From an uncultured Bacilli bacterium (GTDB lineage Bacteria > Bacillota_I > Bacilli_A > RF39 > UBA660), in assembly GCA_934101645.1 (NCBI GenBank), contig CAKORX010000010.1:1-30833 (forward strand): a stretch of 30,833 bases of DNA, read 5' to 3'. The notes below the pieces were generated by a model that was not told the origin of the DNA, did no database searches, and saw only the letters and a list, made by a program, of their open reading frames with translations. A program made the position numbers and the translations under genes. Position 1 is the first letter of the stretch. The number at the start of each line of letters is the position of its first letter. Below are positions 16,327-25,966 of this stretch, piece after piece.

Positions 16327-17560
16327 TACATACTCCTATTTTAGGTTTAAACAAACTACCAATGATAGCAAACGCTATAGCAAAGATAACCCATTCCAAA
16401 TTTAAATTATATAGTGGAAGTTTACTTACAAAAACTGGAATGCCAAAAAGCTTATATACTAAGCAAATAATTTTTACTATCAAACAACTTGCACAGGAAA
16501 ATTTGTGAACATTAGTATTTTTTATATTAAAAAATGAAAGCAAAGTTAAAATAATTATTAAAGGATAAATTACATTAAGAATTGGACTTGCAAAGTTAAC
16601 AATATTGTTAAGGCCAATGTTAGATAAAATCATACTAACAACACATATTATTATAACCCAGTATTCATATTTTACAAATGTAAGGTGAGAATATTTATTT
16701 GCTACAGACGAAGTTAATCCAACAGCAGTTGTAAAACAGGCAAGAAAAGTAATAATACTTAAAAATATACTTCCATTATTTAATATTTTTTTAGATATTG
16801 TTAATAACAAATTATTTTCATTAAAATCAAAATTTCCATATTTTGCGCCAATAAAAGATAAGCCAGTATAAATTATAATCAATAAAAATATCGCTATTGA
16901 AAATGAATATATATTTAATACTTTTTGTTCTTTTTTATTATATTTCTTAATCTTCATATATTTAAAAATCATGCAAGAAAGTGAGCTTACACATAAAATA
17001 TCTAAAGTTTGATATCCCATTTGCAGTCCTAAATTTACTGAATCTATTGTTGATAATTTGTTGACTAATACATTTTCATTTTTAAATACACCAACAAAAA
17101 TAAATAATAGAATACTTATTAATAAAATTGGTGTTAAATATTTTCCTACTAAATCGACAACTTTTGTAGACTTATAAGAGAAAATGAATAACAAAGTAAA
17201 ATATACTAATGAAAAAACTAGCATGCTTTTAAAAGAAAACATTGAAAATGAAGTTGCAGCAGATCTTGGTATTGCTATTAATGGTCCCATACAAGCAAGC
17301 ATTATCACGTCAAGTATTTTCGATGGCATTTTTCCAATTTTTCCATATATTAAATCTTCATCATTATTAGTTTTAGCTAATGCTACTACACTTAGTGTTA
17401 CAAGTCCTAAATCTGAAAGTAAAAAGAAAAGTAAAGAAATAATCCATTTACTGCCGCTTAAGGCACCTATATATGTAGAAAAAAGAATATTTCCTGCTCC
17501 AAAAATTATAGAAAATATTGCAAATCCCATTATAAATGAATCTTTAACTTTACTTTTCAT
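16316..17560 (-). CDS. brnQ: Branched-chain amino acid permease, LIVCS family
   Basis: This is a roughly 414-aa, about 12-helix transporter that imports Leu, Ile and Val with a cation. Family hallmarks are the first helix region GFAIFSIIFGAGNILFSTYIG, IGKMPSK, the GPLIAIPRSAATSFSM stretch of the third helix, and a later TTAVGLTSSVANKYS segment. ATG 17560 was chosen because AGGTGG ends two bases before it; a GTG two codons earlier would fall inside that Shine-Dalgarno. The gene overlaps the next small membrane protein gene by 11 bases. Confidence 0.9.
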   Translation of the reverse strand: MKSKVKDSFIMGFAIFSIIFGAGNILFSTYIGALSGSKWIISLLFFLLSDLGLVTLSVVALAKTNNDEDLIYGKIGKMPSKILDVIMLACMGPLIAIPRSAATSFSMFSFKSMLVFSLVYFTLLFIFSYKSTKVVDLVGKYLTPILLISILLFIFVGVFKNENVLVNKLSTIDSVNLGLQMGYQTLDILCVSSLSCMIFKYMKIKKYNKKEQKVLNIYSFSIAIFLLIIIYTGLSFIGAKYGNFDFNENNLLLTISKKILNNGSIFLSIITFLACFTTAVGLTSSVANKYSHLTFVKYEYWVIIICVVSMILSNIGLNNIVNFASPILNVIYPLIIILTLLSFFNIKNTNVHKFSCASCLIVKIICLVYKLFGIPVFVSKLPLYNLNLEWVIFAIAFAIIGSLFKPKIGVCNEL

Positions 17561-17589
17561 AGCCACCTACTATAAATAGTTTATCATAA

Positions 17590-18966
17590 TTAAAATCTAA
17601 AATAAATAAATGGATTATAACTTGAGGCTAAAATGCTTATTATACTTATTAAAAAGAGTATGAAAATGATAATATCACTAAATAATGTCTTTTTAGTAAA
17701 AAAGTTTTTAAATAAAGGTGTACTTGCTAAAATTGCTAAAATAAATATAACTATAGTTCTAATTTTTAAAACTTGATAATGAAATAAAACATTTATATTA
17801 CCTAGTCCATGTGCTCCAAATAATGTTGAGATAACGGTTAAAAGTGTTTTAGTATTAGTAAAATAAAAAATAATAAATCCAAAAGAAACTATAGTAAACG
17901 TATAAATATGTCCAAGCACTCTTGGCATCTTATCTATTTTCTTAAATACATATTTTTCTAAAACCAAAAAGACAAAATAATATAATCCCCATAAAATAAA
18001 ATTCCAACTTGCTCCATGCCAAAGTCCTGTTAAAAGCCACACAACTAGTAAATTAAAAATATGTCTTAATTTATTACATCTATTTCCACCTAAAGGAATA
18101 TATACATAATCCTTGAAAAATGTTGATAAAGATATATGCCATCTATGCCAAAAATCAGTAATTGTTCTAGCAATATACGGATAATTAAAATTTTCTAAAT
18201 AGTGAAACCCTAACATTTTTCCAAGACCTATAGCCATATCACTATAACCTGAAAAGTCAAAATAAATTTGAAATGTAAAACAAATACTTCCAATTATTAC
18301 GCCTAAAACTCCAAGTGCAGAAATATCCGAAGCAAAAAGCGTGTCACATACATAAGCCATTTCATTAGCTATAACAACCTTTTTAAATAGCCCCAAAATA
18401 AATCTTCTTATTCCACCTGCAAAATCATTAAAATTTTCTTTTCTATCATTTAACTCTTCATTAACAGTTGAATATCTAACTATCGGGCCAGCAATTAATT
18501 GAGGAAAAGCGCTTATATAACAGCCTAAATTAATCATACTTTTTTGAACATCTACTTCTTTTTTATAAACATCAATTACGTATGTTAATATTTGAAATGT
18601 ATAAAAACTTATTCCTATAGGAAGACTAATATTTAAAAAAGTTTTATTTAAATGAAATAAATTATTTATGTTACTTAAAAAGAAGTTTGAATATTTAAAA
18701 ATAAATAGTAAGCCCAGGTTAAATATAACATCTACTATAAGTAATGCTTTACGTTTCTTACTATTTGACATAATGATAGCTATATAATAATTAACTATTA
18801 TGGATAATATCATAAGTAATACATAAACTGGTTCTCCATAACTATAAAATAATAATGAAAAAATTAATAAAACAATATTCCTAGATTTTCTTTTTTTACA
18901 TAAAAAATAAAAAATTAAGAATAAGGGAAGAAATAAAAACAAAAATATTAAACTAGAAAAAACCAT
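17590..18966 (-). CDS. MBOAT O-acyltransferase (AlgI/DltB-like)
   Basis: This 458-aa polytopic membrane protein has about 11 helices. MBOAT hallmarks are all present: FDFSGYSDMAIGLGKMLGF (237-255), FWHRWHISLSTFFKDYVYIPLGG (272-294) and the catalytic histidine H317 in LLTGLWHGASWNF. AlgI-type proteins move acetyl groups across the membrane onto extracellular polysaccharide with help from an AlgJ/DHHW partner. That partner is encoded immediately upstream and shares one base (TAATG). The substrate (exopolysaccharide, teichoic acid or peptidoglycan) cannot be told from sequence. No dltA/C/D genes are nearby, which argues against DltB. Confidence 0.92.
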   Translation of the reverse strand: MVFSSLIFLFLFLPLFLIFYFLCKKRKSRNIVLLIFSLLFYSYGEPVYVLLMILSIIVNYYIAIIMSNSKKRKALLIVDVIFNLGLLFIFKYSNFFLSNINNLFHLNKTFLNISLPIGISFYTFQILTYVIDVYKKEVDVQKSMINLGCYISAFPQLIAGPIVRYSTVNEELNDRKENFNDFAGGIRRFILGLFKKVVIANEMAYVCDTLFASDISALGVLGVIIGSICFTFQIYFDFSGYSDMAIGLGKMLGFHYLENFNYPYIARTITDFWHRWHISLSTFFKDYVYIPLGGNRCNKLRHIFNLLVVWLLTGLWHGASWNFILWGLYYFVFLVLEKYVFKKIDKMPRVLGHIYTFTIVSFGFIIFYFTNTKTLLTVISTLFGAHGLGNINVLFHYQVLKIRTIVIFILAILASTPLFKNFFTKKTLFSDIIIFILFLISIISILASSYNPFIYFRF

Positions 18967-20156
18967 TATTTAATCCTCCCTTCAAGATTATAATTAAGTT
19001 CATCAAATAAAGTTGAACCACTATCATATAAAAATAGTACTTTATGAATATTATTTTCTTTAACATAATTAGTTAAATTAAAATTATTATTTTTATATTC
19101 ATCATATCTTAAATTAATAACATGTGTTTTATTAAATGATGAAGCAATTAAATAATCTATTTGCCATACATAAGAGTCACCGATTATAAGAAGATTTTCC
19201 TTAGTGTTATCATGATAATCATATATTACATTTCCATATTGACCATTAAAATATTGAACATAATAATCATAATATTTGTAATTTCTATCTAGTCTTATTT
19301 TACGTGGTTTAAATATCTCTGGTGCAGATTTTCCATTTACTAAAACATCATAATTTAAATTAATTGTTACATCTTTTATATAATCATATGTCACATCATT
19401 CAAAGCTGTTTTAGCCATTGACCCATAAAACTTTTTATCTTTTTTTTCTTCAATAGTTAGATTTTCAAGACTAGAGACTTTTAACATATTAGTTATATCA
19501 TAATATCCACTTAAAGCACCATTAATTGTCCAATGATGATCTGTTTTATAATAAAAGTTTTTATATTCTTCAAGACTATTAATATTCATAACTTTAATAT
19601 GTATATTATCATTTAAATTATTTTTAAAATATGTTACATAACCACTCAAATTATCTGAAATAAGATTTGTATACTCATAACTTACAGGTAAATAAATATA
19701 CATATCAATATCTTTTTCCGATAATTCGTTAAAAAATCTAACTTGTTTTTTTACTTTATCATCTAATACTAACTTAGGATATTTATTAAGTAAATAATAA
19801 AAATCATTACGCTTATTATAAAAAATATATTCACCATCACTATTTTTTTTGATTGGAACATTGTGATAAAAAAATCTGTTACTATAAAAATCTATTTTTT
19901 GATAAGATTCATTTAAACTATTGTAAAAAGGAAAATAATTAGTTACATGATTTTCTACTTGATTTTCAATTTTTCCAATATAATTATTAAGTTTATCTAT
20001 TAAGTTATTTTCTTCCTTTGCTTGATATTCAGAAAAATTATCATAATTAATATCCAAAACACTTAATTTAACTAGTAAAAATTTAGTTGGTATTAATAAA
20101 AATACTCCAAAAATAACTGTCAAAAAAGATATAATAATAAATTTATTTTTCTTCAT
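18966..20156 (-). CDS. DHHW-family (AlgJ-like) extracellular acetylation protein
   Basis: This 396-aa protein has a single N-terminal membrane helix (about 6-28) and an extracellular SGNH-like domain. The family motif DHHW (206-209 in YKTDHHWTINGA) and a block-I GDS serine (326-328 in LLIIGDSYVWQ) are both present, as in AlgJ/AlgX-type acetyltransferases that work with an MBOAT partner. It is translationally coupled to the MBOAT gene downstream. The Shine-Dalgarno is GGTGG, four bases from the ATG. An extended -10 TGATACAAT lies about 20 bases upstream, just beyond the end of the decayed adhesin gene. Confidence 0.88.
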   Translation of the reverse strand: MKKNKFIIISFLTVIFGVFLLIPTKFLLVKLSVLDINYDNFSEYQAKEENNLIDKLNNYIGKIENQVENHVTNYFPFYNSLNESYQKIDFYSNRFFYHNVPIKKNSDGEYIFYNKRNDFYYLLNKYPKLVLDDKVKKQVRFFNELSEKDIDMYIYLPVSYEYTNLISDNLSGYVTYFKNNLNDNIHIKVMNINSLEEYKNFYYKTDHHWTINGALSGYYDITNMLKVSSLENLTIEEKKDKKFYGSMAKTALNDVTYDYIKDVTINLNYDVLVNGKSAPEIFKPRKIRLDRNYKYYDYYVQYFNGQYGNVIYDYHDNTKENLLIIGDSYVWQIDYLIASSFNKTHVINLRYDEYKNNNFNLTNYVKENNIHKVLFLYDSGSTLFDELNYNLEGRIK

Positions 20157-20182
20157 AAAACCACCATTTATATTGTATCATA

Positions 20183-20880
20183 CTAAAGGAAAAACATGTA
20201 TATTATTGTTAAAGTTGCATTTTCTTCGAGAATAAAAGAAAGATTTGTAACTCCATATAAAAGTTCTCTTGAATTACTTGTAAATGATACAACAGCATCC
20301 TCTAAAATTTTAAAATAAGGTGAAGAATTTCCAAACCAAAAAGATGAATTACCAGTGGATTTATGTAATATTGTTGTATTTCCACCTATTTCAATCTTAT
20401 TGCATTCTGCAACTTCATTTCCCGCTGCATAATTATCCTGTATTGTAATATTAGAATTAATAAATTTAGTTAAACCGAACGGATGAAAATTTATTTGTGA
20501 ACCTACGTAAGTTATATTATTTTATTCAACAATTACATTTTGATAATTTGCAGAGTCAGGCACATATATAATTCCATAATAGTTATACCCTGTAATATCC
20601 ATATTTTTAACTACTATATTTAATGAACGTGAATTAGCTGCACTTATTGCACTAGAACCGCTTAAATTTTTCATATCTGTAAAAGTGTATCTTGAGTTTT
20701 CATACGTTCCATCTATAGTTATATTAGTCTTTGTTGAAAAAATGTTTATACCACTTGTTAAGTAATATCATTTTCAAAATATATATAAGTATAACTATTA
20801 TTACCATCTAAAATAGTTTTTAATTCATCGCTTGTATAAATAACTACAGTTAAACTATCTATAAAACACCTTATTATATT
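20183..20880 (-). pseudogene. Decayed surface adhesin (pectate-lyase-like adhesive domain)
   Basis: No intact frame exists here, but three minus-strand pieces read as one protein. The first (from 20880, with IYTSDELKTILDGNNSYTYI and FENDIT) ends in a +/-1 frameshift at about 20761. The second continues TSGINIFSTKTNITIDGTYE through SLNIVVKNMDITGYNYYG to an in-frame TAA at 20526-20524 (NVIVE*NNITYVG, probably once TAT). The third runs through NITIQDNYAAGNEV and SFILEENATLTI to a TAG at 20183. The repeating strand pattern and the ITIDG/NI-V motifs match the pectate-lyase-like adhesive (beta-helix) domain of Bacillota surface proteins. Signal peptide and wall anchor are both missing, so it is truncated at both ends. 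The frameshift is explained by loss of one T from ACTTTAACA. Fills the 737-bp gap between algJ and the NERD gene. Confidence 0.8.
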
Positions 20881-20893
20881 TTATGAAGATTAT

Positions 20894-21904
20894 TTAAACT
20901 TTGTTAATATTGTTTATTTCCTCAATAATGTTTTTTCCATGTGTCTTAACTTTTACAGGAGATAATATTTTCAAGTTGCAAAGTTCATCAAGAGACTTTG
21001 GTCTATATTTAATTAATAATTCTAATTCATCATTAGTAAAAACATAATATGCTGGAATTTTTAATTCTACCGCTCTACTCTTTCTAAAGTTAATAAGTTT
21101 TTCTTTCAAAGCATCGTTTTTAATTATGTCCTGATTTTTTAAATACTTATTTTTATAATAATCGTAATAATTTACTGTATCTTTTACATTTAAGTTTAAA
21201 TAATATTGAGCTGTCAAACACATATTTTTTTTCGAACTATATAAATCATTTTCACTTCTATGGTCTAAATCATATTGAATTTGTCTTACTAATGCATCCG
21301 CTCTTAATACTTTATATTTTATATCTTTTGGTGCTTTACTTGTATCTAGTATTGTATCTTGATTTGCAGCAACGACTAGTACTTTCTGATAATAATCAAA
21401 ATGCTTTGATGCAAACATCTTTTTTATTTTTGAAATTCTACTTTCCCATATTTTTCTCATTACTTCTCTTTGAGCTTCTACTTGCCTCAAAGGAGAATAC
21501 ATACCTTTTTTTATTTTTTTACCATTTATAACAAATTCTCTAATAAAATCGCCTTTTTCTGTAACAGTAACATTCCCAACTAGATTTTTACATTCAATAT
21601 AATATGTAAATACTGGAGTAATAACAATATAATCAATTTGAGCTGTCATATCATCATATTCAACTTTAATATCTCGTAAAACATACATCCCGATATTAGA
21701 TTTCTTTAATTGATAAGATATTTCATTCTCTCCAGCAAGTCCTTTTTTTACTGTGTACATTTCACTTAATAAATCATCATTATCGCCATATTCTTGCAAT
21801 AATTTTTTTAAAGCATTATACTTTTCTTGTAAATCACTATTTTCTTTGTAAATTATTGTATCTTTAAATCTATAAGCATCTAGTACGCTTTCAACTATTC
21901 CCAT
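20894..21904 (-). CDS. NERD nuclease-related protein with C-terminal HRDC-like domain
   Basis: This 336-aa cytoplasmic protein has a helical N-terminus, then a NERD domain (about 50-170) with the expected residues G-x-x-GE at 55-59, Q89-I-D91 and E104-C-K106. These form a restriction-endonuclease-like active site. The end (about 270-336, FRKSRAVELKIPAYYVFTND to LSPVKVKTHGKNIIEEI) is a good match to an HRDC helical nucleic-acid-binding domain as found at RecQ C-termini. A DNA processing or repair role is inferred. The Shine-Dalgarno is weak (GGGTGAT). The gene follows the 286-aa gene by 21 bases, likely co-transcribed. Confidence 0.85.
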   Translation of the reverse strand: MGIVESVLDAYRFKDTIIYKENSDLQEKYNALKKLLQEYGDNDDLLSEMYTVKKGLAGENEISYQLKKSNIGMYVLRDIKVEYDDMTAQIDYIVITPVFTYYIECKNLVGNVTVTEKGDFIREFVINGKKIKKGMYSPLRQVEAQREVMRKIWESRISKIKKMFASKHFDYYQKVLVVAANQDTILDTSKAPKDIKYKVLRADALVRQIQYDLDHRSENDLYSSKKNMCLTAQYYLNLNVKDTVNYYDYYKNKYLKNQDIIKNDALKEKLINFRKSRAVELKIPAYYVFTNDELELLIKYRPKSLDELCNLKILSPVKVKTHGKNIIEEINNINKV

Positions 21905-21925
21905 TTTATCACCCGTTTCTAAATA

Positions 21926-22786
21926 TTATATTTTTTGATTGTTACCCACTACTACTTTACCATCCAAATTACATATATAACAATTTGGTAACTTAGATTT
22001 TATATGTTCTAAAGCTTCTTGATTTGCTTCAAACTTTCTGCCAATAAGAACACCTTCTACTAAACTTATCGGTAAACCAAACATTATTGCAGATTCCCTA
22101 TCAGTGGTAATTGCATTTCTATTTTTTCTATCATTATTAATAAATTTTTCTTTATATCTATAATCTAAAAATTGAGTTAATATTTCTTCATCAAAGTCTA
22201 AATTCCATACATCATTATAAGCAAGTTTTTTTGCATAATCAGATTCCATATTTAAAATAAATGCTATCTGCCTTTTATTTGAAACTAAACTTGGAATAAA
22301 TCGAACTTCTTTTGTTTGTTCACCGCTATAAGACCACACATTCTCATCGTTATTTAATTGTTCAGTAATTTCATCAAATTTATGAAATGGGATTAACTCA
22401 CTTATAGTCTTTGCTTCAGGGCCACGCCCAATTAAATATGAAATAGTAAAACCACTATAATTATTTATATAATCCGCTAATAATGTATCACTTTGAATAT
22501 TCCAAAAGCCTACACTATTTTTTATTTTATTTATATTTTTATTTACCGTAAAATCCGTTGATATAAAGCCATGTTCAATGGTAAAGTTAAAATTTTCTAA
22601 TTCTCCGGAAATACCATGCAAAAATGTACCTTGTTTTAATTTAACAGCATCATTTACATTATACTTATTCTTTTCTATTTCTTGCACATCATCATAAAAT
22701 AAATTTATTTGATCTAATAATATTTCTTTTGCCTTACCAATAAAATTTTCATGAACATAATTAACAAAGGTTTCTTTATTTAACAT
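21926..22786 (-). CDS. Unrecognised 286-aa cytoplasmic protein
   Basis: I do not recognise this protein. It has no signal peptide or membrane helix. Noticeable blocks are KLKQGTFLHGI (48-58), EHGFISTDF (71-79), FTISYLIGRGPEAKTISELIP (113-133), ITTDRESAIMFGLPISLVEGVLIGRKFE (226-253) and LPNCYICNLDGKVVVG. The order of an HG near the start, a GFISTDF strand and a late SLVEGVLIG strand is faintly like ADP-ribosyltransferase folds (H...S/Y...E), but this is only a visual impression. It lies between the M32 peptidase and the NERD-HRDC gene with a good Shine-Dalgarno (AAGGAG). Confidence 0.6.
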   Translation of the reverse strand: MLNKETFVNYVHENFIGKAKEILLDQINLFYDDVQEIEKNKYNVNDAVKLKQGTFLHGISGELENFNFTIEHGFISTDFTVNKNINKIKNSVGFWNIQSDTLLADYINNYSGFTISYLIGRGPEAKTISELIPFHKFDEITEQLNNDENVWSYSGEQTKEVRFIPSLVSNKRQIAFILNMESDYAKKLAYNDVWNLDFDEEILTQFLDYRYKEKFINNDRKNRNAITTDRESAIMFGLPISLVEGVLIGRKFEANQEALEHIKSKLPNCYICNLDGKVVVGNNQKI

Positions 22787-22829
22787 TTTATTAACTCCTT
22801 AGGAATATTATAACACAAAAAACTGGTTA

Positions 22830-24293
22830 TTAATTGTTGCCGTATTTACTATTAAAATAGTTAATTAATGGTTTAACAGAAATTTCTTTTCTACATAACT
22901 TATTTATAACTTCTAAAGATGTATATGCTCCACCATTAATATAAATATTTTTTATTAAAAAATCTGTAATTTCTTTTATCTTGCCATTTTTTAATAGTTC
23001 GTCAACACTACCAAGTTGTTTCTGGATTGCCTCAAAAAACATTCCGTCATAAATTGATCCGAGTAAATAAGATGGAAAATAGCCAAAATCTCCTTCTGAC
23101 CAGTGAACATCTTGCATTAATCCCTCACTATCATTTTGAACTTCAATATTTAAATATTCTTTTGTTTTTTGATTCCATATCTCTGGTAATTCAGACACTT
23201 TTATTTTGCCATTAAAAATATCTCTTTCAATTTCATATCTTAAAATAATATGCATACAATATGTTAATTCATCTGCAGATGTTCTTATAGGATTACATTT
23301 TGGCGTATTAAGTAATGAAACAAATTCATCCAAAGTAAAATTTAAATTTAAAATATTTTTTATATCATCATAAATAGGAATCCAAAAATTTTTATTTCTA
23401 CCTAAAAAATTTTCATAAAATCTAGATTGACTTTCATGAAGTGCGCACAAATTTTCCACAGTAACATTTTCATATTTTGCTAAAATCGGAGATATATTTT
23501 GCTCAAATAGTGCGTGACCTCCCTCATGAATAATCGTTGTAACAAAATCTATTGGGTTATTTGTATAGCTAAAAGCAATTCTTATATCATTTTTACTCAT
23601 TTTTTCTGTGTAACCATGTGGATAAATACCTAAAGCACCTTTATTTAAGTCAAATCCAATATAATTTAACAAATAGTTTGCACAGTCAATTAATTGCTGA
23701 TTAGTATATTCAAAGTATGGTTCTTTTGTATTTTCTTCATTATTTGGAATTAGTCCAATAATACCATCTTTTAATTCAGAGAATAATTTATCTAAAAGTT
23801 TGCTATCAACACCATACTCATAGTTACTTAACATAGCATCATAAATATTATTTACACCAGGATACATATATCCATAATATGTTTTTGTTAATTTAATTAT
23901 TTTATCTAAATAAGGTTCATATATTTTATAATCATTTGCATTTTTTGCTTTTCTCCACATTACATTAGCAACCGCTTTAACTTTTGAATATTCTTCATAA
24001 AAATCTAATGGTACATTTTTATTTTTTTGATATTGTTTTAACAAATTTTGAATATATCTTTGCTCTTCAATAGATAAATTTTTATACTCTTGAGAATTAA
24101 TTACACCATTTAATAAGTTGTAATATTCTATGCTAGTTTGTAGTTCAAACAATCTTTTTTCATGATAAGAAATTAAATTTATCAAATCAGTTTCAGAGTC
24201 TTTTGGAGCTACAACTCTTAATTCCCATAATAATAAATTTATTGTATATTGAAGATTTGCTATCTCTTCTTGATATTTTAAAAACTTTTTCAT
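22830..24293 (-). CDS. Metallocarboxypeptidase, M32 (carboxypeptidase Taq-like)
   Basis: This 487-aa cytoplasmic zinc carboxypeptidase removes C-terminal residues from peptides. The zinc site HEGGH (256-260) and the third ligand E287 in the family motif LHESQSRFYENFLGR (285-299) are intact. The GIYPHGYTEKMSKNDIRIAFSY region (222-243) and the C-terminal WSEGDFGYFPSYLLGSIYDGMFF block are typical M32. The length agrees with the roughly 500-aa family. The Shine-Dalgarno AAAGGAG is clear. The family is widespread in peptide-fermenting Bacillota. Confidence 0.93.
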   Translation of the reverse strand: MKKFLKYQEEIANLQYTINLLLWELRVVAPKDSETDLINLISYHEKRLFELQTSIEYYNLLNGVINSQEYKNLSIEEQRYIQNLLKQYQKNKNVPLDFYEEYSKVKAVANVMWRKAKNANDYKIYEPYLDKIIKLTKTYYGYMYPGVNNIYDAMLSNYEYGVDSKLLDKLFSELKDGIIGLIPNNEENTKEPYFEYTNQQLIDCANYLLNYIGFDLNKGALGIYPHGYTEKMSKNDIRIAFSYTNNPIDFVTTIIHEGGHALFEQNISPILAKYENVTVENLCALHESQSRFYENFLGRNKNFWIPIYDDIKNILNLNFTLDEFVSLLNTPKCNPIRTSADELTYCMHIILRYEIERDIFNGKIKVSELPEIWNQKTKEYLNIEVQNDSEGLMQDVHWSEGDFGYFPSYLLGSIYDGMFFEAIQKQLGSVDELLKNGKIKEITDFLIKNIYINGGAYTSLEVINKLCRKEISVKPLINYFNSKYGNN

Positions 24294-24412
24294 AAGTTAC
24301 TCCTTTTCTTATTTTTATAATTTCATCAACTATATGATATTAAATTTTTCTATAAATCAGATTTTCGAAACAATTATATCATATGATTAAATATTTAAAA
24401 ATCTTTTATGGC

Positions 24413-24444
24413 AAAAAAAGATTTTACTATTTTTTAGTAAAATC
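24413..24444 (-). terminator. Strong intrinsic terminator
   Basis: The minus-strand stem GATTTTACTA - AAAAA - TAGTAAAATC (24444-24420) has ten perfect pairs and is followed by seven Ts. It ends the 217-aa gene. Confidence 0.9.
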
Positions 24445-24446
24445 AG

Positions 24447-25100
24447 TTAATCGTTATTAATAGTATCTTCTATAATTTTCCCGTCATTTGTTTTTATCTT
24501 AAATTTACTAATACAATTATTTCCTTTTATGCATCCAATTGCGGATTTATAATAAATTATTTCATCAACGTTGTATTTTGAAAAATCACTTATTACATTT
24601 TGAACAAAAATATTTTGATTATAATCGTACCATACATTATAAACTTTACCATCATTGGTTATAACTAAAAGGTTAAACGCTGTTCCAGTTGAAATAGTGT
24701 TTGTTCCCTCAATTCTTTTAATATTATTTAAATCTTTATATTTAATAAGATTTTCTTCCATAAATTTAGAGCCATCAAAATCGGTATTATTATATGAGTA
24801 TAAATAATCTTTTTCTAGATCTTTTGAAGTATCTTTATTTAAATAATAATATAAATTTCCATCATCACCAACAACATATAAAATTGATAGAATTTTATCA
24901 TTATATTTTTCAATAGAAAATGCTATTTTATCTTTTGGAAGTACAATATCTTTTTGACTATCATTTTTACTATTTTCTACAACATTATTGATATTTTCTA
25001 TGGTATCATTTTTTATTATTAATTTATCATAGCAAATATATCCAATCAAACAAATTATTATTAAAACTAGTATCATTATAAGTACATTTTTATTATTCAT
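24447..25100 (-). CDS. Membrane-anchored extracellular protein of unknown function
   Basis: This 217-aa protein has one N-terminal transmembrane helix (about 5-24), an Asn/Asp/Ser-rich linker (30-50), and a beta-rich domain with repeated strand-turn units. Examples are ILYVVGDDGNLYYYLN, LLVITNDGKVYNVWYDYNQN and FKIKTNDGKIIEDTI. The pattern -V-DDG-LY-Y- is like blades of a beta-propeller or WG/PQQ-type repeats. CIKGNNC contains two cysteines that could form a disulfide. I cannot name the family. It is a single gene with its own strong terminator. Confidence 0.65.
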   Translation of the reverse strand: MNNKNVLIMILVLIIICLIGYICYDKLIIKNDTIENINNVVENSKNDSQKDIVLPKDKIAFSIEKYNDKILSILYVVGDDGNLYYYLNKDTSKDLEKDYLYSYNNTDFDGSKFMEENLIKYKDLNNIKRIEGTNTISTGTAFNLLVITNDGKVYNVWYDYNQNIFVQNVISDFSKYNVDEIIYYKSAIGCIKGNNCISKFKIKTNDGKIIEDTINND

Positions 25101-25171
25101 TAAACTACTCTACTTTCATATCAAGTATACAATAAATGATTTTTCAATTCAATGCAAAATTTATATTTTGA

Positions 25172-25966
25172 TTATTTATTTGTTTTCATTAGTTTTCTAG
25201 TATATGTGCCATATGAATCATCAAGTTCAACTATACCATAATCATGAATTGGTTCTATATATTGTCCATTAACACCACAATATGTTTCCCAATTATCTGG
25301 TTCAACTGCAACTTTCACAGATATATCACTATTTATTCTTGCTCCAATTAAATTATTAATTGCTTGTATTGAAAAAACAGATAACTCACTTTTTTTATCA
25401 AATAATACTCCAAAATATGTTTGCATATTCATACACCTTTTATATTGATTAACAAACATTTCCAAATCCAAAAATGGAATAGAAACATCATCTATAGGAA
25501 TGCTTTCAATTAGCCCATTAACATATTTAATATAATTTTCATAATAAAAATCTCTAGTAACATTAAATTCCCTCAATAAATCTAAAGGAGAAACTATTTC
25601 AGCATAATTTGGATTTCTATTTATATTAGTTAAACTTATTAACCATGATAATTTATCATCCAAATTAGTATCATTAAATCTAATTGTTTTAGATAAAATT
25701 TTACTAGCAACTAAGAATGCTAAATATTCACGACACATTGATTGAAGCATATAAATATCCATACTTCTTATATCTAATTCTGCTTTTGGCAATCCAAACG
25801 AATCAAAATATAGTGCAATTGGTTTAGAAAAATCAGCTGTATAGGGATAATCCGTTTCAAGACTTTTTAAAAAATTGCTTCTATCTTGACTATTATATCC
25901 AAACATAAATAAATGTCTACTTTGATTCATTATTTCTTTTTTTAGATAGCCTTCATTTTTATACAT
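25172..25966 (-). CDS. Unrecognised 264-aa cytoplasmic protein
   Basis: I do not recognise this protein. The N-terminus (QSRHLFMFGYNSQDRSNFLKSL, about residues 16-37) is laid out like a P-loop NTPase beta1-loop-alpha1, but the loop lacks the invariant GK[ST], so any ATPase would be degenerate. The middle is helical (MDIYMLQSMCREYLAFLVASKIL). The end contains a beta-rich WETYCGVNGQYIEPIHDYGIVELDDSYG segment. The start is placed at ATG 25966 behind GGTGAGG; a GTG four codons upstream has no Shine-Dalgarno. It is preceded by about 300 bp of very AT-rich non-coding DNA. Confidence 0.6.
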   Translation of the reverse strand: MYKNEGYLKKEIMNQSRHLFMFGYNSQDRSNFLKSLETDYPYTADFSKPIALYFDSFGLPKAELDIRSMDIYMLQSMCREYLAFLVASKILSKTIRFNDTNLDDKLSWLISLTNINRNPNYAEIVSPLDLLREFNVTRDFYYENYIKYVNGLIESIPIDDVSIPFLDLEMFVNQYKRCMNMQTYFGVLFDKKSELSVFSIQAINNLIGARINSDISVKVAVEPDNWETYCGVNGQYIEPIHDYGIVELDDSYGTYTRKLMKTNK

